Positions 36,176 through 45,316 of a DNA stretch of 64,000 nt are shown piece by piece; the stretch's first letter is position 1, and each line of letters begins with the position of its first letter. Source of the DNA: Alphaproteobacteria bacterium (GTDB taxonomy: Bacteria; Pseudomonadota; Alphaproteobacteria; Acetobacterales; Acetobacteraceae). The notes under the pieces are model-generated. The model was not told the origin of the DNA. It saw only the letters and a list, made by a program, of their open reading frames with translations, and did no database searches. The stretch covers positions 1 through 64,000 of the forward strand of contig VGDM01000009.1 in the NCBI GenBank assembly GCA_016869715.1, given 5' to 3'. The position numbers were made by a program, and so were the translations under genes.

Positions 36176-36522
36176 TGAGCAATACCACTACAATCACCCT
36201 GCATGACATCGCCCATAGCCGCGCAGGCGATAAAGGCAATCGCGTCAACCTTTCCCTCATGCCCTATGATCCGGCACATTATGATCTGCTCGCCGAACAG
36301 GTCACGGAGGAGAGGGTGCTGGCGCTGTTTCTTCATCGCGGCGCCACCGTTTGCACGCGTTACGATTTGCCGCTGCTGCACGCCTTCAATTTCGTGATCG
36401 ATGATGTGCTGGAAGGCGGCGTGAATGGCAGCCTCAATCTTGACGGCCATGGCAAGAGCCATTCCTTCCGGCTGCTAGCCATGACCATTGAAGTGCCGCG
36501 CAACAGGCTCAACCGCCCTTGA
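36175..36522 (+). CDS. AtuA-like ferredoxin-fold small protein
   Basis: A 115-residue protein beginning TLHDIAHSRAGDKGNRVNLSLMPY, the consensus of the C-terminal ferredoxin-fold domain of AtuA-like proteins (usually AHxRxGDKGxxxN). FNFVIDDVLEGGVNGSLNLDGHGKSH near residue 75-100 is the next conserved stretch. The start overlaps the previous stop (TGATG at 36173-36177), so it is made with the AtuA-type protein as its probable partner subunit. The ORF track's 33 extra codons lie inside the upstream gene. Its last 14 bases overlap a convergent gene. Confidence 0.87.
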   Translation: MSNTTTITLHDIAHSRAGDKGNRVNLSLMPYDPAHYDLLAEQVTEERVLALFLHRGATVCTRYDLPLLHAFNFVIDDVLEGGVNGSLNLDGHGKSHSFRLLAMTIEVPRNRLNRP

Positions 36523-37465
36523 CGCCCTCTGTATTCACATAAAGAGCATACAAGGATTGCGCCGCGGCCATGAATAGCCGGTTGCGATAGCGCCCACCGA
36601 AGCAGACATTGGCGCAGCGTTCCGGCAGATGGATATGGCCAATGGGTGCGCCGGTATTGTTATAGACGCGCACGCCATCGAACTCGGCCGTCATGCCCCA
36701 ACCGCACCAGAGATTACCATCCACATCCACGCGGAAGCCATCCGGCGTTTCACCCGGCTCACAGGCCACGAAAACCCGGCGCTTGCGCAAGCTTTTGCCA
36801 CTCGTCACCACATCATAGGCGAGGATATTACGCGGATCGGCGCGGCTTTCGATAACGTACAAAATCTTTTCATCCGGGCTGAAGGCCAGGCCATTCGGAT
36901 GGTTCACATCATCGACCACCAGCGTGATTTCCCCGCTTTGGCCATCAATGCGATAGACATTGGTATGCGGCAATTCGGGTGTGGCGCGTTCGCCTTCATA
37001 ATTCGCCATTAGGCCGAAGGGCGGGTCGGTGAACCAGATGGACCCATCGGATTTCACGACCACATCATTCGGGCTGTTCAGCCGCTTGCCCTTGTAGCTA
37101 TCGGCCAGCACCGTGATCGCGCCATCATATTCAAAGCGCACCACGCGGCGGCCGAAATGCTCGCAGGCAATCACGCGGCCCTGCCGGTCCCGCGTATGGC
37201 CATTGGCGTGATTGGCGGGCTTGCGCCAGGCGCTGACCGCGCCGCTTTCCTCTTCCCATTTCAGCACCCGATTGTTTGGAATATCGGACCATAAAAGGCA
37301 GCGCGCGTCACCAAGCCAGACCGGCCCCTCACCCCAGCGCGTGCCATGATACAGCTGCTCAACGGCCGAAAGCGCCAGGTGATATTTCTTGAAGGATGCA
37401 TCCAGAGCCACAATTGATGGGTCTGGATAGCGCAGGCTTTGCTGCCAGCTTGGGTCTTGGTTCAT
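36509..37465 (-). CDS. SMP-30/gluconolactonase/LRE family protein
   Basis: A 318-residue six-bladed beta-propeller. The metal Glu is in RWGEGPVWLGDARCLLWSDI near residue 45, the Asn in LNSPNDVVVKSDGSIWFTDPPFG near 130, and the second Asn and Asp in HPNGLAFSPDEKILYV near 190 and DVDGNLWCGWG near 255. Members open sugar lactones using calcium or zinc. It converges on the AtuA cassette with a 14-base overlap, so it may not be part of that operon but could supply a related pathway step. Confidence 0.92.
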   Translation of the reverse strand: MNQDPSWQQSLRYPDPSIVALDASFKKYHLALSAVEQLYHGTRWGEGPVWLGDARCLLWSDIPNNRVLKWEEESGAVSAWRKPANHANGHTRDRQGRVIACEHFGRRVVRFEYDGAITVLADSYKGKRLNSPNDVVVKSDGSIWFTDPPFGLMANYEGERATPELPHTNVYRIDGQSGEITLVVDDVNHPNGLAFSPDEKILYVIESRADPRNILAYDVVTSGKSLRKRRVFVACEPGETPDGFRVDVDGNLWCGWGMTAEFDGVRVYNNTGAPIGHIHLPERCANVCFGGRYRNRLFMAAAQSLYALYVNTEGVKGG

Positions 37466-37520
37466 GGCGTTTCTCCCTGGGCCATGACGCGAGCATGGAC
37501 CAAGCGCCGCAAAAGGCCAA

Positions 37521-38225
37521 TCAGGCGCGCAGCAGCACGCGTCGGCGGAGCCGCACCGCCCCTGCCGGCATGGCGGCGAATATGTCCTTCTCGGCTTCGA
37601 TCAGACAAAGCCCGGCCCAGCGCGCGGGGCAAATGGCGCGGCCCACCTTTTCCCAAGCCGAGCCAGCGCGCATCAGCGGCGTGAAGGGCGGTACGTAAAG
37701 CGCGGCATCACGGCGTTCCACACGAAACATCTGCGCCTGCAACAGCCTTGTGATCTGGGGGGGCGAATAAGGCCGGCCATGGCCGAAAGGCGTATGGTCA
37801 AACTGCGCCCAAATGCCACGCCGATTGGGTGCCACCACCAGCAGTCGCCCATCATCGCGCAGCAGGCGCCAACATTCGCGCAGCAAGCGCCCGGCATTCT
37901 CAGCCGCTTCCAGCCCATGCACCAGCAGGATGCGATCAAAGCTCAAATCCGGGAAAGGCAGCGCGTCTTCTTCCGCCAGTACGGCGGATGAAACCCCAGC
38001 ATGGGCAAAGCGCGCCGGGCCGAGTTGCGCCGGCGCCAGCGCAATGCAACGCGCCGCTTCTTCGCGCCACACGGACAAATAGGGCTCCGCATGGCCAATC
38101 CCCAGCACATCCAGCCCAGCAAGGCGCGGCCACAGCGTCGCCAGGCGCCGACGCAGCAGGCGCGCGGTCAGCCCGCCCGCGGGGGCGGCGTAGAACTCGG
38201 CCAGGCCATGGATTTCCTCGCGCAT
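37521..38225 (-). CDS. Class I SAM-dependent methyltransferase
   Basis: A 234-residue methyltransferase. After an N-terminal region REEIHGLAEFYAAPAGGLTARLLRRR comes LDVLGIGHAEPYLSVW (motif I position, a modified glycine-rich loop), LPFPDLSFDRILLVHGLEAAEN (motif IV) and LLRDDGRLLVVAPNRRGIWAQFDHTPFGHGRPYSPPQITRLL (motif V and beyond), typical of the Methyltransf_11 group. ATG 38225 fits; the track's start at 38291 overlaps gloB. Divergent from gloB with a 59-base gap, an arrangement common in alphaproteobacteria. Target unknown. Confidence 0.85.
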   Translation of the reverse strand: MREEIHGLAEFYAAPAGGLTARLLRRRLATLWPRLAGLDVLGIGHAEPYLSVWREEAARCIALAPAQLGPARFAHAGVSSAVLAEEDALPFPDLSFDRILLVHGLEAAENAGRLLRECWRLLRDDGRLLVVAPNRRGIWAQFDHTPFGHGRPYSPPQITRLLQAQMFRVERRDAALYVPPFTPLMRAGSAWEKVGRAICPARWAGLCLIEAEKDIFAAMPAGAVRLRRRVLLRA

Positions 38226-38284
38226 ACGGGTAGATATAGGCGCTTCCGGGGCCGCATGGGATGGCCCCCTGACAAGGTAGCCCC

Positions 38285-39010
38285 ATGGCACTGACCGCGA
38301 CCCCGATCCCCTGCCTTTCCGATAATTACGCCTGGCTGCTCCGCACCGCGGATGGCCGCCTTGCGGTCTGCGACCCGGCAGAGGATGCGCCCGTGGCCGC
38401 GGTGATCGAAGCCATGGGCAGCAAGCTTGATTTGATCCTGCTGACGCATCACCACGGCGATCACGTGGCCGGCGTGCCAGGGCTGGTGGCGCGTTATGGC
38501 GCCAAGGTTATCGGCGCGGCGGCCGATAGGCATCGCCTGCCGCCACTCGATCAGGCGGTGTCACCCGGCAATCATGTGGATGTGCTGGGCAGCACGGCGG
38601 CAGTGCTGGCGAGTGATGGCCACACACGCGGCCATATCGCCTTCCACATCGCCGATTCGCATATTTTGTTATGTGGGGACACGTTGTTTTCGCTCGGCTG
38701 CGGGCGCCTGCTGGAAGGCACGGCAGAGCAGATGTTCGCCTCACTCGCCGCGCTTGCTGCCCTGCCGGGGGAAACGCTGGTGTGCTGCGGGCATGAATAT
38801 ACCGAAAGCAATGCGCGCTTTGCCACCACGGTGGAACCCGACAATGCCACGCTCAAGGTCCGCATCGCGGAAGCCCATGCGCAGCGCGCCGCCGGCAAGC
38901 CGACGCTGCCCAGCACCATCGCTTCCGAACGCGCCGCCAATCCTTTCATGCGTGCGCCGGATATCGCCACACTTGCCCGCATCCGTGCCGGCAAGGACAG
39001 CTTTCGTTAA
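38285..39010 (+). CDS. gloB: Hydroxyacylglutathione hydrolase (glyoxalase II)
   Basis: A 241-residue metallo-beta-lactamase-fold hydrolase. The metal motif ILLTHHHGDHVAG (THxHxDH) is near residue 58, GHTRGHIAFHI near 110 gives the next His, LLCGDTLFSLGCGRL near 127 the bridging Asp, and CCGHEYTESNARFA near 165 the last His. It releases D-lactate and glutathione from S-D-lactoylglutathione in methylglyoxal detoxification. A GST gene follows after 21 bases. Confidence 0.96.
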   Translation: MALTATPIPCLSDNYAWLLRTADGRLAVCDPAEDAPVAAVIEAMGSKLDLILLTHHHGDHVAGVPGLVARYGAKVIGAAADRHRLPPLDQAVSPGNHVDVLGSTAAVLASDGHTRGHIAFHIADSHILLCGDTLFSLGCGRLLEGTAEQMFASLAALAALPGETLVCCGHEYTESNARFATTVEPDNATLKVRIAEAHAQRAAGKPTLPSTIASERAANPFMRAPDIATLARIRAGKDSFR

Positions 39011-39031
39011 TCCGTCAGAAGGAAACGCTCC

Positions 39032-39631
39032 ATGAAACTGCATTACTCCCCAGCCAGCCCCTACGTGCGGAAAGTCATGGTCTGCGCCATCGCCCGCGGC
39101 ATTGGCGGGCTTTTGGAAAAGATCTCGACCAATCCACATCAATCGCCGGCCAATCTGCTGGCCGATAATCCGCTTTCCAAGGTGCCCGCCTTGGTCACCA
39201 AGGATGGCATGGCGATTTATGACAGCCCGGTGATTTGCGAATACCTGGACACGATCGGCGGCGCCGCGCCGCTTTTCCCGCCAACCGGCAGCGCGCCGCG
39301 CCTCAAAGCCATGATCCGGCAAGCAACCGCCGATGGCATTCTGGATGCCGCTGTGGGCCGGCGCCTGCAGATGGGCCAGCCGCAGGATGATGGCCGCAAG
39401 GCGTTTGACGCGCGCCAAAAGGCCGCTGTTGAACGCGCTTTGGCCGTGCTGGAGAGGGACCCGCCGCGCGGGCTTGGCGATATCGGCGCCATCAGCATTG
39501 CCTGCGCGCTTGGCTACCTCGATTTCCGCTTTGCCACTGAACCCTGGCGCGATGCCTGCCCGAAGCTCGCCGCCTGGTTTGACGAGGTCTCGAAGCTCGC
39601 CCCACTCGCTGAAACCGTTCCGGTCGGCTGA
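39032..39631 (+). CDS. Glutathione S-transferase family protein
   Basis: A 199-residue GST. The N-terminal thioredoxin-fold domain shows MKLHYSPASPYVRKVMVCAIARG with the catalytic Ser region, NPLSKVPALVTKDG (cis-Pro) and IYDSPVICEYLDTIGG (glutathione-binding D-S). The C-terminal helical domain has GDIGAISIACALGYLDFRF. It follows gloB and precedes a cupin, with a 3-base gap. The substrate is unknown. Confidence 0.92.
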   Translation: MKLHYSPASPYVRKVMVCAIARGIGGLLEKISTNPHQSPANLLADNPLSKVPALVTKDGMAIYDSPVICEYLDTIGGAAPLFPPTGSAPRLKAMIRQATADGILDAAVGRRLQMGQPQDDGRKAFDARQKAAVERALAVLERDPPRGLGDIGAISIACALGYLDFRFATEPWRDACPKLAAWFDEVSKLAPLAETVPVG

Positions 39632-39634
39632 ACC

Positions 39635-40093
39635 ATGATTGACCTGCGTGATCCGGGTGTGACCGCCGCGCAGGTCATTGCTGCGCTTGGTTTGGCCCCG
39701 CACCCGGAGGGCGGCCATTACCGCGAAATCTGGCGCGATGCGCCGGAAGGTGGCGGGCGCGGTGCCGGCACGGCGATCTATTTCCTGCTCGCTGGCGATG
39801 AATTCAGCCATTGGCATAGCGTGGATGCCGCCGAAGCCTGGCATTGGTATGCGGGCGGGCCGCTGGCGCTAAGCCTTTCCCCGGATGGCCATGATGCGGA
39901 AGCGCTGCGTCTCGGCCCCGATCTTTCGCGCCATCAGCGCCCCTTTGCGCTGGTGCCGAAGGGCTGGTGGCAAAGTGCCGTGTCGCTTGGCCGCTGGAGT
40001 CTGGTGGGCTGCACCGTTAGCCCTGCCTTTGATTTCGCCGGCTTTGAATTGGCGCCGCCCGGTTGGCGCCCCACCCCGCGAGGAAAATCATGA
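39635..40093 (+). CDS. Cupin domain protein (DUF985)
   Basis: A 152-residue protein with the DUF985 opening VIAALGLAPHPEGGHYREIWRDAPEG. ATAIYFLLAGDEFSHWHSVDAAEAWHWYAGGPL carries the cupin His residues, and GWWQSAVSLGRWSLVGCTVSPAFDFAGFEL is the typical final barrel. Some members are epimerase-like, but no reaction is set for this group. Overlaps the following methyltransferase gene by four bases. Confidence 0.92.
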   Translation: MIDLRDPGVTAAQVIAALGLAPHPEGGHYREIWRDAPEGGGRGAGTAIYFLLAGDEFSHWHSVDAAEAWHWYAGGPLALSLSPDGHDAEALRLGPDLSRHQRPFALVPKGWWQSAVSLGRWSLVGCTVSPAFDFAGFELAPPGWRPTPRGKS

Positions 40094-40695
40094 GCACCAG
40101 CCTGGCCTGGGATGAACGCTACCAGAATGGAGGCTTTGAGTTTGGCGAGGCGCCGAACCTTTATTTGCAATCCCAGGCGCATCGGCTGCACCCCGGCATG
40201 CGCGCGCTGGCAGTTGGCGATGGCGAAGGCCGCAATGGCGTCTGGCTGGCCCGTCAGGGTTTAGCGGTAACCTCGCTTGATTGGTCGGGCGTGGGCCTGG
40301 CCAAGGCAGCCTCCCTCGCCCGGAAGCGCGGCGTGGTGCTGAACACCATCACGGCAGATGCCGCCGCCTGGGATTGGCCATGCGCCGGTTTTGACCTGAT
40401 TGCTTGGATTTATCTGCATCTGCCACCCGAAGATCGCGCGAAGGCCACCGCCGGCGCCATAGCAGCGCTCGCCCCCGGTGGCTTGCTGGTGCTGGAATGT
40501 TTCACGCCCGCCCAGGAGGGCCGCCGTAGTGGTGGGCCGAAGCTGCGCGACTTGCTCTGGAGTCGCGCCATTGTCGAGGAATGCTTCGCGGGGCTTGAGG
40601 TGTTGGAATTGCTCGAAGGCACCGTGTTCCTGGATGAAGGCCCACGCCATCAGGGCCATGCCGAGGTCGTGCGTGCCCTGTTAAGGAAGGTATAG
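40090..40695 (+). CDS. Class I SAM-dependent methyltransferase (TehB-like group)
   Basis: A 201-residue methyltransferase. [20 protein letters not shown] is the N-terminal signature of the TehB/tellurite-resistance-like and thiopurine-like group, followed by [41 protein letters not shown] with the modified motif I and acidic residue. [23 protein letters not shown] lies near residue 135. Start ATG 40090 overlaps the cupin stop (ATGA). Target unknown; tellurite is only a family association. Confidence 0.88.
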   Translation: MSTSLAWDERYQNGGFEFGEAPNLYLQSQAHRLHPGMRALAVGDGEGRNGVWLARQGLAVTSLDWSGVGLAKAASLARKRGVVLNTITADAAAWDWPCAGFDLIAWIYLHLPPEDRAKATAGAIAALAPGGLLVLECFTPAQEGRRSGGPKLRDLLWSRAIVEECFAGLEVLELLEGTVFLDEGPRHQGHAEVVRALLRKV

Positions 40696-40745
40696 GCGCT
40701 CACGCTAGGTTGTCCCGACAAGGGCTGAAGGTTACAAAGGGAATC

Positions 40746-41408
40746 GTGCACGCCGCGCCGCTCATCACCCCGTCGCTTCTCGCCGCCGATTTCGCCAAAC
40801 TCGGTGAGGAAGTGCGTGCAGTGACCGCAGCAAGCGCCGATTGGCTGCATTTGGATATCATGGATGGGCATTTCGTTCCGAATATCTCCTTCGGGCCGGG
40901 GCTTATCAAAGCGCTCCGTCGCCACACCACCATCCCCTTTGATGTGCATCTGATGATCGCCCCGGTTGACGCCTATTTGCAGGCTTTCGCCGATGCCGGG
41001 GCGGATCTGATTTCGCTGCATCCCGAAGCGGGGGCGCATTTGCATCGCTCACTGCAAACCATTCGGGGCCTCGGCAAAAAGGCCGGCGTGGTGCTGAACC
41101 CGGCCACACCCATCGCGGCCATCGAACATGTGATGGATCTTTGCGATCTTATCCTGGTCATGTCGGTCAATCCCGGCTTTGGCGGGCAGAGCTTCCTGGA
41201 AAGCCAATTGCCGAAAATCGAAAAGCTGCGCCGGCTGATCGAAGCCTCGGGCCGCGATATCCGCTTGCAGGTGGATGGCGGCGTCACGGCCAAAACCGCG
41301 CCGCTTTGCGTGAATGCCGGCGCGGATGTGCTGGTGGCGGGAACCGCCGTATTCGGTGCGCCGGATTACGCCGCGGCGATCAAGGCTTTGCGCGGGGGTG
41401 CAGCATGA
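40746..41408 (+). CDS. rpe: Ribulose-phosphate 3-epimerase
   Basis: A 220-residue TIM-barrel enzyme that interconverts ribulose 5-phosphate and xylulose 5-phosphate. Metal and active-site marks: [17 protein letters not shown] (Ser), [18 protein letters not shown] (His and Asp), [19 protein letters not shown] and [32 protein letters not shown] (phosphate loop). I start at GTG 40746, which has AAAGGGA five bases before it and gives the usual length; the track's TTG at 40710 adds 12 residues. Overlaps the next gene by four bases. Confidence 0.95.
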   Translation: MHAAPLITPSLLAADFAKLGEEVRAVTAASADWLHLDIMDGHFVPNISFGPGLIKALRRHTTIPFDVHLMIAPVDAYLQAFADAGADLISLHPEAGAHLHRSLQTIRGLGKKAGVVLNPATPIAAIEHVMDLCDLILVMSVNPGFGGQSFLESQLPKIEKLRRLIEASGRDIRLQVDGGVTAKTAPLCVNAGADVLVAGTAVFGAPDYAAAIKALRGGAA

Positions 41409-43063
41409 TCAACCTGCTGCGCGGCGCAAGACAAAAACTGGCACGTCTCCGCCCCGTGCGGGTGCCCGATGCCCCTGCCCGCCCCTTCCGTGATCTGTGG
41501 CCCGGCGATGCCGCGCGCGGCGCGCGGCTGCTGCGCGGAGAAGCCGATTTCGCCGGCACCATCCGCCCCATGCGCCTACTCGCCGAAGGGGGTGAGCCCT
41601 GGGGTGGCAAGGGTGCCTCCCCTACCTGGCGCGCCTCGGCGCTTGGTTTCGCCTGGATGCGCGATTTGCGCGCGCTTGGCACCGATGCCGCGCGGCTCCG
41701 CGCCCGTGCACTCACAGCCGATTGGCTGCAAAGCGGCTGGGAAGAAGATATTGCCGATGCGGCAGAGGTGTTCGGCGCGCGCATTTCCGCATGGCTTGGC
41801 CATTGGGATTTCTTCGCTGCGACCGCCGAGGATGTCTTCCGTCGCCAGGTAATGCAGCGCCTCGCGCAGGATGCGCGCGATCTGGTCGGCGCGCTGCCGG
41901 CGGAAGAAGAACACCGCGGCGCGCTGGTGGCGCTGAAGGGTGCGCTTGCCGCCGCCGTTGCACTGGAAGAAGAGGCCTATCTGCAACGCGCCATTCGCTT
42001 CCTGCCTGCCGAGATTGAGCGTCAATTCCTGCCCGATGGCGGGCACGTGGAACGCTCCCCCGCGCAGCAACTCGCGGCGCTGCAAGACCTGATTGAAATC
42101 CGCAATCTGCTGCATGGTGTTGGCGTGGAAGCGCCGCCACATTTGCTGGCGGCACTCGACCGCGCGGCGCCGGCTTTGCGTTTATTCCGCCATGGCGATG
42201 GCGGCTTGGCGCTGTTCAATGGCGCGCGGGAAGAAAACTCGGCGCTGCTTGATCTGGTGCTGACGCAAGGCCAGGCGCGCGGGCGCGGCGCGCTGGAATT
42301 GCCGGAAACCGGCTTTCAGCGCCTGCAAGCCGGGCGCAGCGTCATCATAATGGATGCCGGGCCGCCGCCACGCGGGCGCGCGGGCGCTACTGGCCTCGGT
42401 GGCTTGCCGAGCGGCGCGGATCGCTTCGCCCATGCCGGCACGCTTTCCTTTGAAATGTCGGTCGGGCGTGATCGGCTGATCGTCAATTGCGGCGCGGCCC
42501 CAGCCGGTGAGGAAGGCTGGCGCGATGCGCTGCGCGCCACCGCCGCCCATTCAACGCTCGTGCTGTCCGACACCAATTCAAGTGAGCTCCGCCCCGAGGG
42601 CCTTGGCCGCAAGCCTGAGACCATTGAAGTGGAGCGTCAGGAAGCAACCGGCGCGCAATGGCTGGAAGCAAGCCATGATGGCTGGCGCGGCCCCTTTGGC
42701 GCGGTGCATCGCCGGCGGCTTTACTTGGCCGAATCAGGCGATGATTTGCGCGGTGAGGATGTGCTGGAATTGCCGCCCGATGCGCCGGTGCCGATTTTCG
42801 TCGCGCGCTTTCATCTGCACCCCGCGGTGACGGCGAATCTGTTGCAGGATGAAAGCGCGGTACTGCTGCGGCTCGCTTCCGGTGCGGGCTGGAAGCTGCG
42901 CGCGAAGGGCGCGCGTGTTGCTTTGGAAGACAGCATCTATCTGGGTGGTGAGGCGCGGCGCAGCCTGCAAATCGTGCTCTACGCGGAAGACAATGAGGTT
43001 TCGCTGCAATGGGCAATCACGCGTGTAAGCCTGCCCGGCACAGCACCCATCCCAAGCGCGTGA
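41405..43063 (+). CDS. Heparinase II/III family protein
   Basis: A 552-residue protein with an alpha-helical N-terminal half ([25 protein letters not shown]) and a beta-rich C-terminal half typical of the heparinase II/III fold, with [45 protein letters not shown] around 350-395. ATG 41405 overlaps the rpe stop (ATGA). No secretion leader is evident. The neighbours rpe upstream and a glycosyltransferase downstream are common for alphaproteobacterial copies. A role on cell-envelope or surface polysaccharide is plausible, but no substrate is established. Confidence 0.88.
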   Translation: MINLLRGARQKLARLRPVRVPDAPARPFRDLWPGDAARGARLLRGEADFAGTIRPMRLLAEGGEPWGGKGASPTWRASALGFAWMRDLRALGTDAARLRARALTADWLQSGWEEDIADAAEVFGARISAWLGHWDFFAATAEDVFRRQVMQRLAQDARDLVGALPAEEEHRGALVALKGALAAAVALEEEAYLQRAIRFLPAEIERQFLPDGGHVERSPAQQLAALQDLIEIRNLLHGVGVEAPPHLLAALDRAAPALRLFRHGDGGLALFNGAREENSALLDLVLTQGQARGRGALELPETGFQRLQAGRSVIIMDAGPPPRGRAGATGLGGLPSGADRFAHAGTLSFEMSVGRDRLIVNCGAAPAGEEGWRDALRATAAHSTLVLSDTNSSELRPEGLGRKPETIEVERQEATGAQWLEASHDGWRGPFGAVHRRRLYLAESGDDLRGEDVLELPPDAPVPIFVARFHLHPAVTANLLQDESAVLLRLASGAGWKLRAKGARVALEDSIYLGGEARRSLQIVLYAEDNEVSLQWAITRVSLPGTAPIPSA

Positions 43064-43079
43064 GCACGCAAAGCGCCCC

Positions 43080-44192
43080 ATGAAAATCTGTTTTGTCGCG
43101 AATGTGGATTTCGCCATGCGGCATTTCATTTTGCCGGTGATGCGCGGCGCGCGCGCGCGTGGGCATGAGGTTGTCGGGCTTTGCGCCGAAGGCCCCTTGC
43201 TTGAGTTTCCCCGCGCTGAGGGGTTTCGCATTGAAGCCATTCCCATGGCGCGCAGCATGAACCCGCTGGCACAGTGGCGCGCCTATACGGAGGTGCGTGA
43301 TTTCCTGAAGCGCGAAGGGTGCGATCTGGTGCATGCGCATATGCCGATCAGTGGCTTGATCGGGCGCGCGGCGGCGCGGGCAGCTGGCGTGCCGCGCATT
43401 GCCTATACCTGCCATGGTTTTCTGTTCAATCAGCCAGGCCCTGGGTGGCGCCGCACCTTGGCGCTGGAATTGGAATGCGCTGCCGGGCGCATCACGGATA
43501 TCTATCTGACTGTCAGCGCGGAAGAGGCAGAAGATGCGCGCAGGCTTGGTATTCACCCGCATGCAACGGCCATTTTGAATGGGCGCGATCCGGCGCAATT
43601 TCATCCCGATGCTGATGCGCGCCTTAGTTTACGCGCCGAATTGGGCGCTGATCCCGATGATTGTGTGATCATCGCGGTCTCCCGGCTGGTGCGCCACAAG
43701 GGCTATCCAGAATTGCTGCGCGCCATGGAGGCAACGCCCGAAAATGCGCGGCTTTGGGTGGTGGGCGAACGGCTAGCCTCCGACCACGGCCAGGATATGG
43801 AACCGCATTTCGCCCGCGCGGCCGCAGCGCTCGGCCCCCGGCTGCAAAGACTTGGCTATCGGCATGATGTGGCGCGGTTGCTGGCGGCGGCGGATATTTT
43901 CTGCCTACCCTCGCATTTTGAGGGCCTGCCCATGAGCGTGATTGAAGCCATGCTGACCGGCCTGCCCGTGGTGGCGACCGATATCCGCGGCCCACGCGAA
44001 CAGGTGGTGGCAGGCGAAACAGGCCTGTTGGTGCCGCCCGCCACCATCCCGCCCCTGGCCGAAGCGCTGTCCCGGCTTGCGAGCGACCCAGCACTACGCA
44101 CCCATCTGGGTGAGGCCGGGCGCGCCCGCGCGTTGGAACGATTTGATGAGGCGAAGATTATCGCGCGTACGTTGGATTTGTTGGGGTTGTAG
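43080..44192 (+). CDS. Glycosyltransferase family 4 protein
   Basis: A 370-residue GT-B-fold glycosyltransferase. ICFVANVDFAMRHFILPVMRGARARGHEVVGLC is the N-terminal acceptor domain, LVHAHMPISGLIGRAAARAAGV follows, and the C-terminal donor domain has IIAVSRLVRHKGYPELLRAM near 200 and FCLPSHFEGLPMSVIEAMLTGLPVVATDIRGPREQV with the E-x7-E motif near 280. It follows the heparinase-like gene by 16 bases. It likely builds an exopolysaccharide or envelope glycan (inference). Its stop is six bases from the end of the convergent TctC pseudogene. Confidence 0.91.
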   Translation: MKICFVANVDFAMRHFILPVMRGARARGHEVVGLCAEGPLLEFPRAEGFRIEAIPMARSMNPLAQWRAYTEVRDFLKREGCDLVHAHMPISGLIGRAAARAAGVPRIAYTCHGFLFNQPGPGWRRTLALELECAAGRITDIYLTVSAEEAEDARRLGIHPHATAILNGRDPAQFHPDADARLSLRAELGADPDDCVIIAVSRLVRHKGYPELLRAMEATPENARLWVVGERLASDHGQDMEPHFARAAAALGPRLQRLGYRHDVARLLAAADIFCLPSHFEGLPMSVIEAMLTGLPVVATDIRGPREQVVAGETGLLVPPATIPPLAEALSRLASDPALRTHLGEAGRARALERFDEAKIIARTLDLLGL

Positions 44193-44197
44193 GCGCT

Positions 44198-45183
44198 TCA
44201 CTCCGCCGTGGCGCCGGCGTCCCTGACAATCTCGGCCCAAATCGGCATTTCTGCCTGCACAAAGCGGCCAAATTCTTCTGGGCCTTCGCTCGGTAGCGCT
44301 TGTAGCCCTTCATGCGCGAAACGCGCCTGCACGGACTGTTACGCCAATACGGCGCGGAGGGCGCTGAACATCCGGTCCCGGATTGGGTTCGGCAGGCGTG
44401 CTGCGGTCCACACGCCCCACCAGCCAGTGATGTGAAGCGCGGGCAGCCCCGCCGCTTCGCTGCCCGGCACATCGGGAATGACCGGCGATGGCAAACGCGT
44501 GCTGAGTGACAGCGCCTTCAACGTGCCGGCGCGGATTTGCGGTAGTGCCACAGGCGGTGTGCCAACCAGGATTTGTACATCCCCAGCCAGCACGGCTTGC
44601 AGCGAAGGCGCACCACCTTGGAAGGGCACATGAGTAATGTCCTGCCCCGTCACTTTCGCAAGCTTGGCGCCCACCAGATGGCTTGGCGTGCCGATGCCAG
44701 GTGTTGCGTAATTCCTACGCCCCGGTTGCGCGCGCATCCGCGCCGCGAGCTCCACCAGGTTATTGATGCCGGTATCAGCGCGCACGGCGATGATCAGCGG
44801 CAGGTCACTCACGCGCGTGATCGGCGTGAAATCATTGATGGGATGAAAGGGCAGGCGGCGATACATGGCCGGGTTCACCGCATGGGTGAAATTGCCGCCG
44901 AGAAGTTCGTGTAGCCATCCGGCTCGCTCCGCGCGACATGTTCGGCAGCGATATTGGAACCGGCGCCAGGGCGGTTATCCACGATGATGGTGGCGCCGCC
45001 CAACTCGCGCGCCAAAGGATCGCTCAGCGTGCGTGCAGGGAAGTGGCCGGAGCCGCCGGGCGGAAAGCCAACCACAAGCCTGATAGGCCGACCTGCGGGC
45101 CAGACAGCGCCGGATTGCGCGGCGGCGTGCTGGGATGGGGCGAAGACGAACGGCGCGGCAAGGAGGGTTCGGCGGTGAAGCAT
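44198..45183 (-). pseudogene. TctC/Bug-family binding protein, inactivated by a frameshift and a nonsense codon
   Basis: The three pieces reassemble a typical TctC protein of about 328 residues. Piece one runs from ATG 45183 (MLHRRTLLAAPFVFAPSQHAAAQ leader, RPIRLVVGFPPGGSGHFPAR, NRPGAGSNIAAEHVARSEPDGYT). Between about 44890 and 44912 the frame changes; the next piece begins GGNFTHAVNPAMYRRLPF and continues through HVPFQGGAPSLQAVLAGDVQI. At 44339-44341 an in-frame TAA interrupts ALRAVLA-*-QSVQARF; reading through it gives ARFAHEGLQALPSEGPEEF and a natural end AEIVRDAGATAE at 44198. Two separate lesions in one gene argue for real decay over a single base-call error. Confidence 0.9.
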
Positions 45184-45316
45184 TCTTGCTCTCCCGGTGC
45201 TGGTCTTGGTAGGTTTTTGGGGCTGGACCGGGACCAAAACTGACAGGCCGGCGCGGCGCGATCAATCAGGGACCCTACCGCCTTTTAAGGCATTGCGGCA
45301 TCGTGGCAGAGTTGCA

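Noticed and set aside
38741-39844. 367-residue minus-strand ORF
   Set aside because: It is antisense to gloB, a GST and a DUF985 cupin gene, all with clear motifs.
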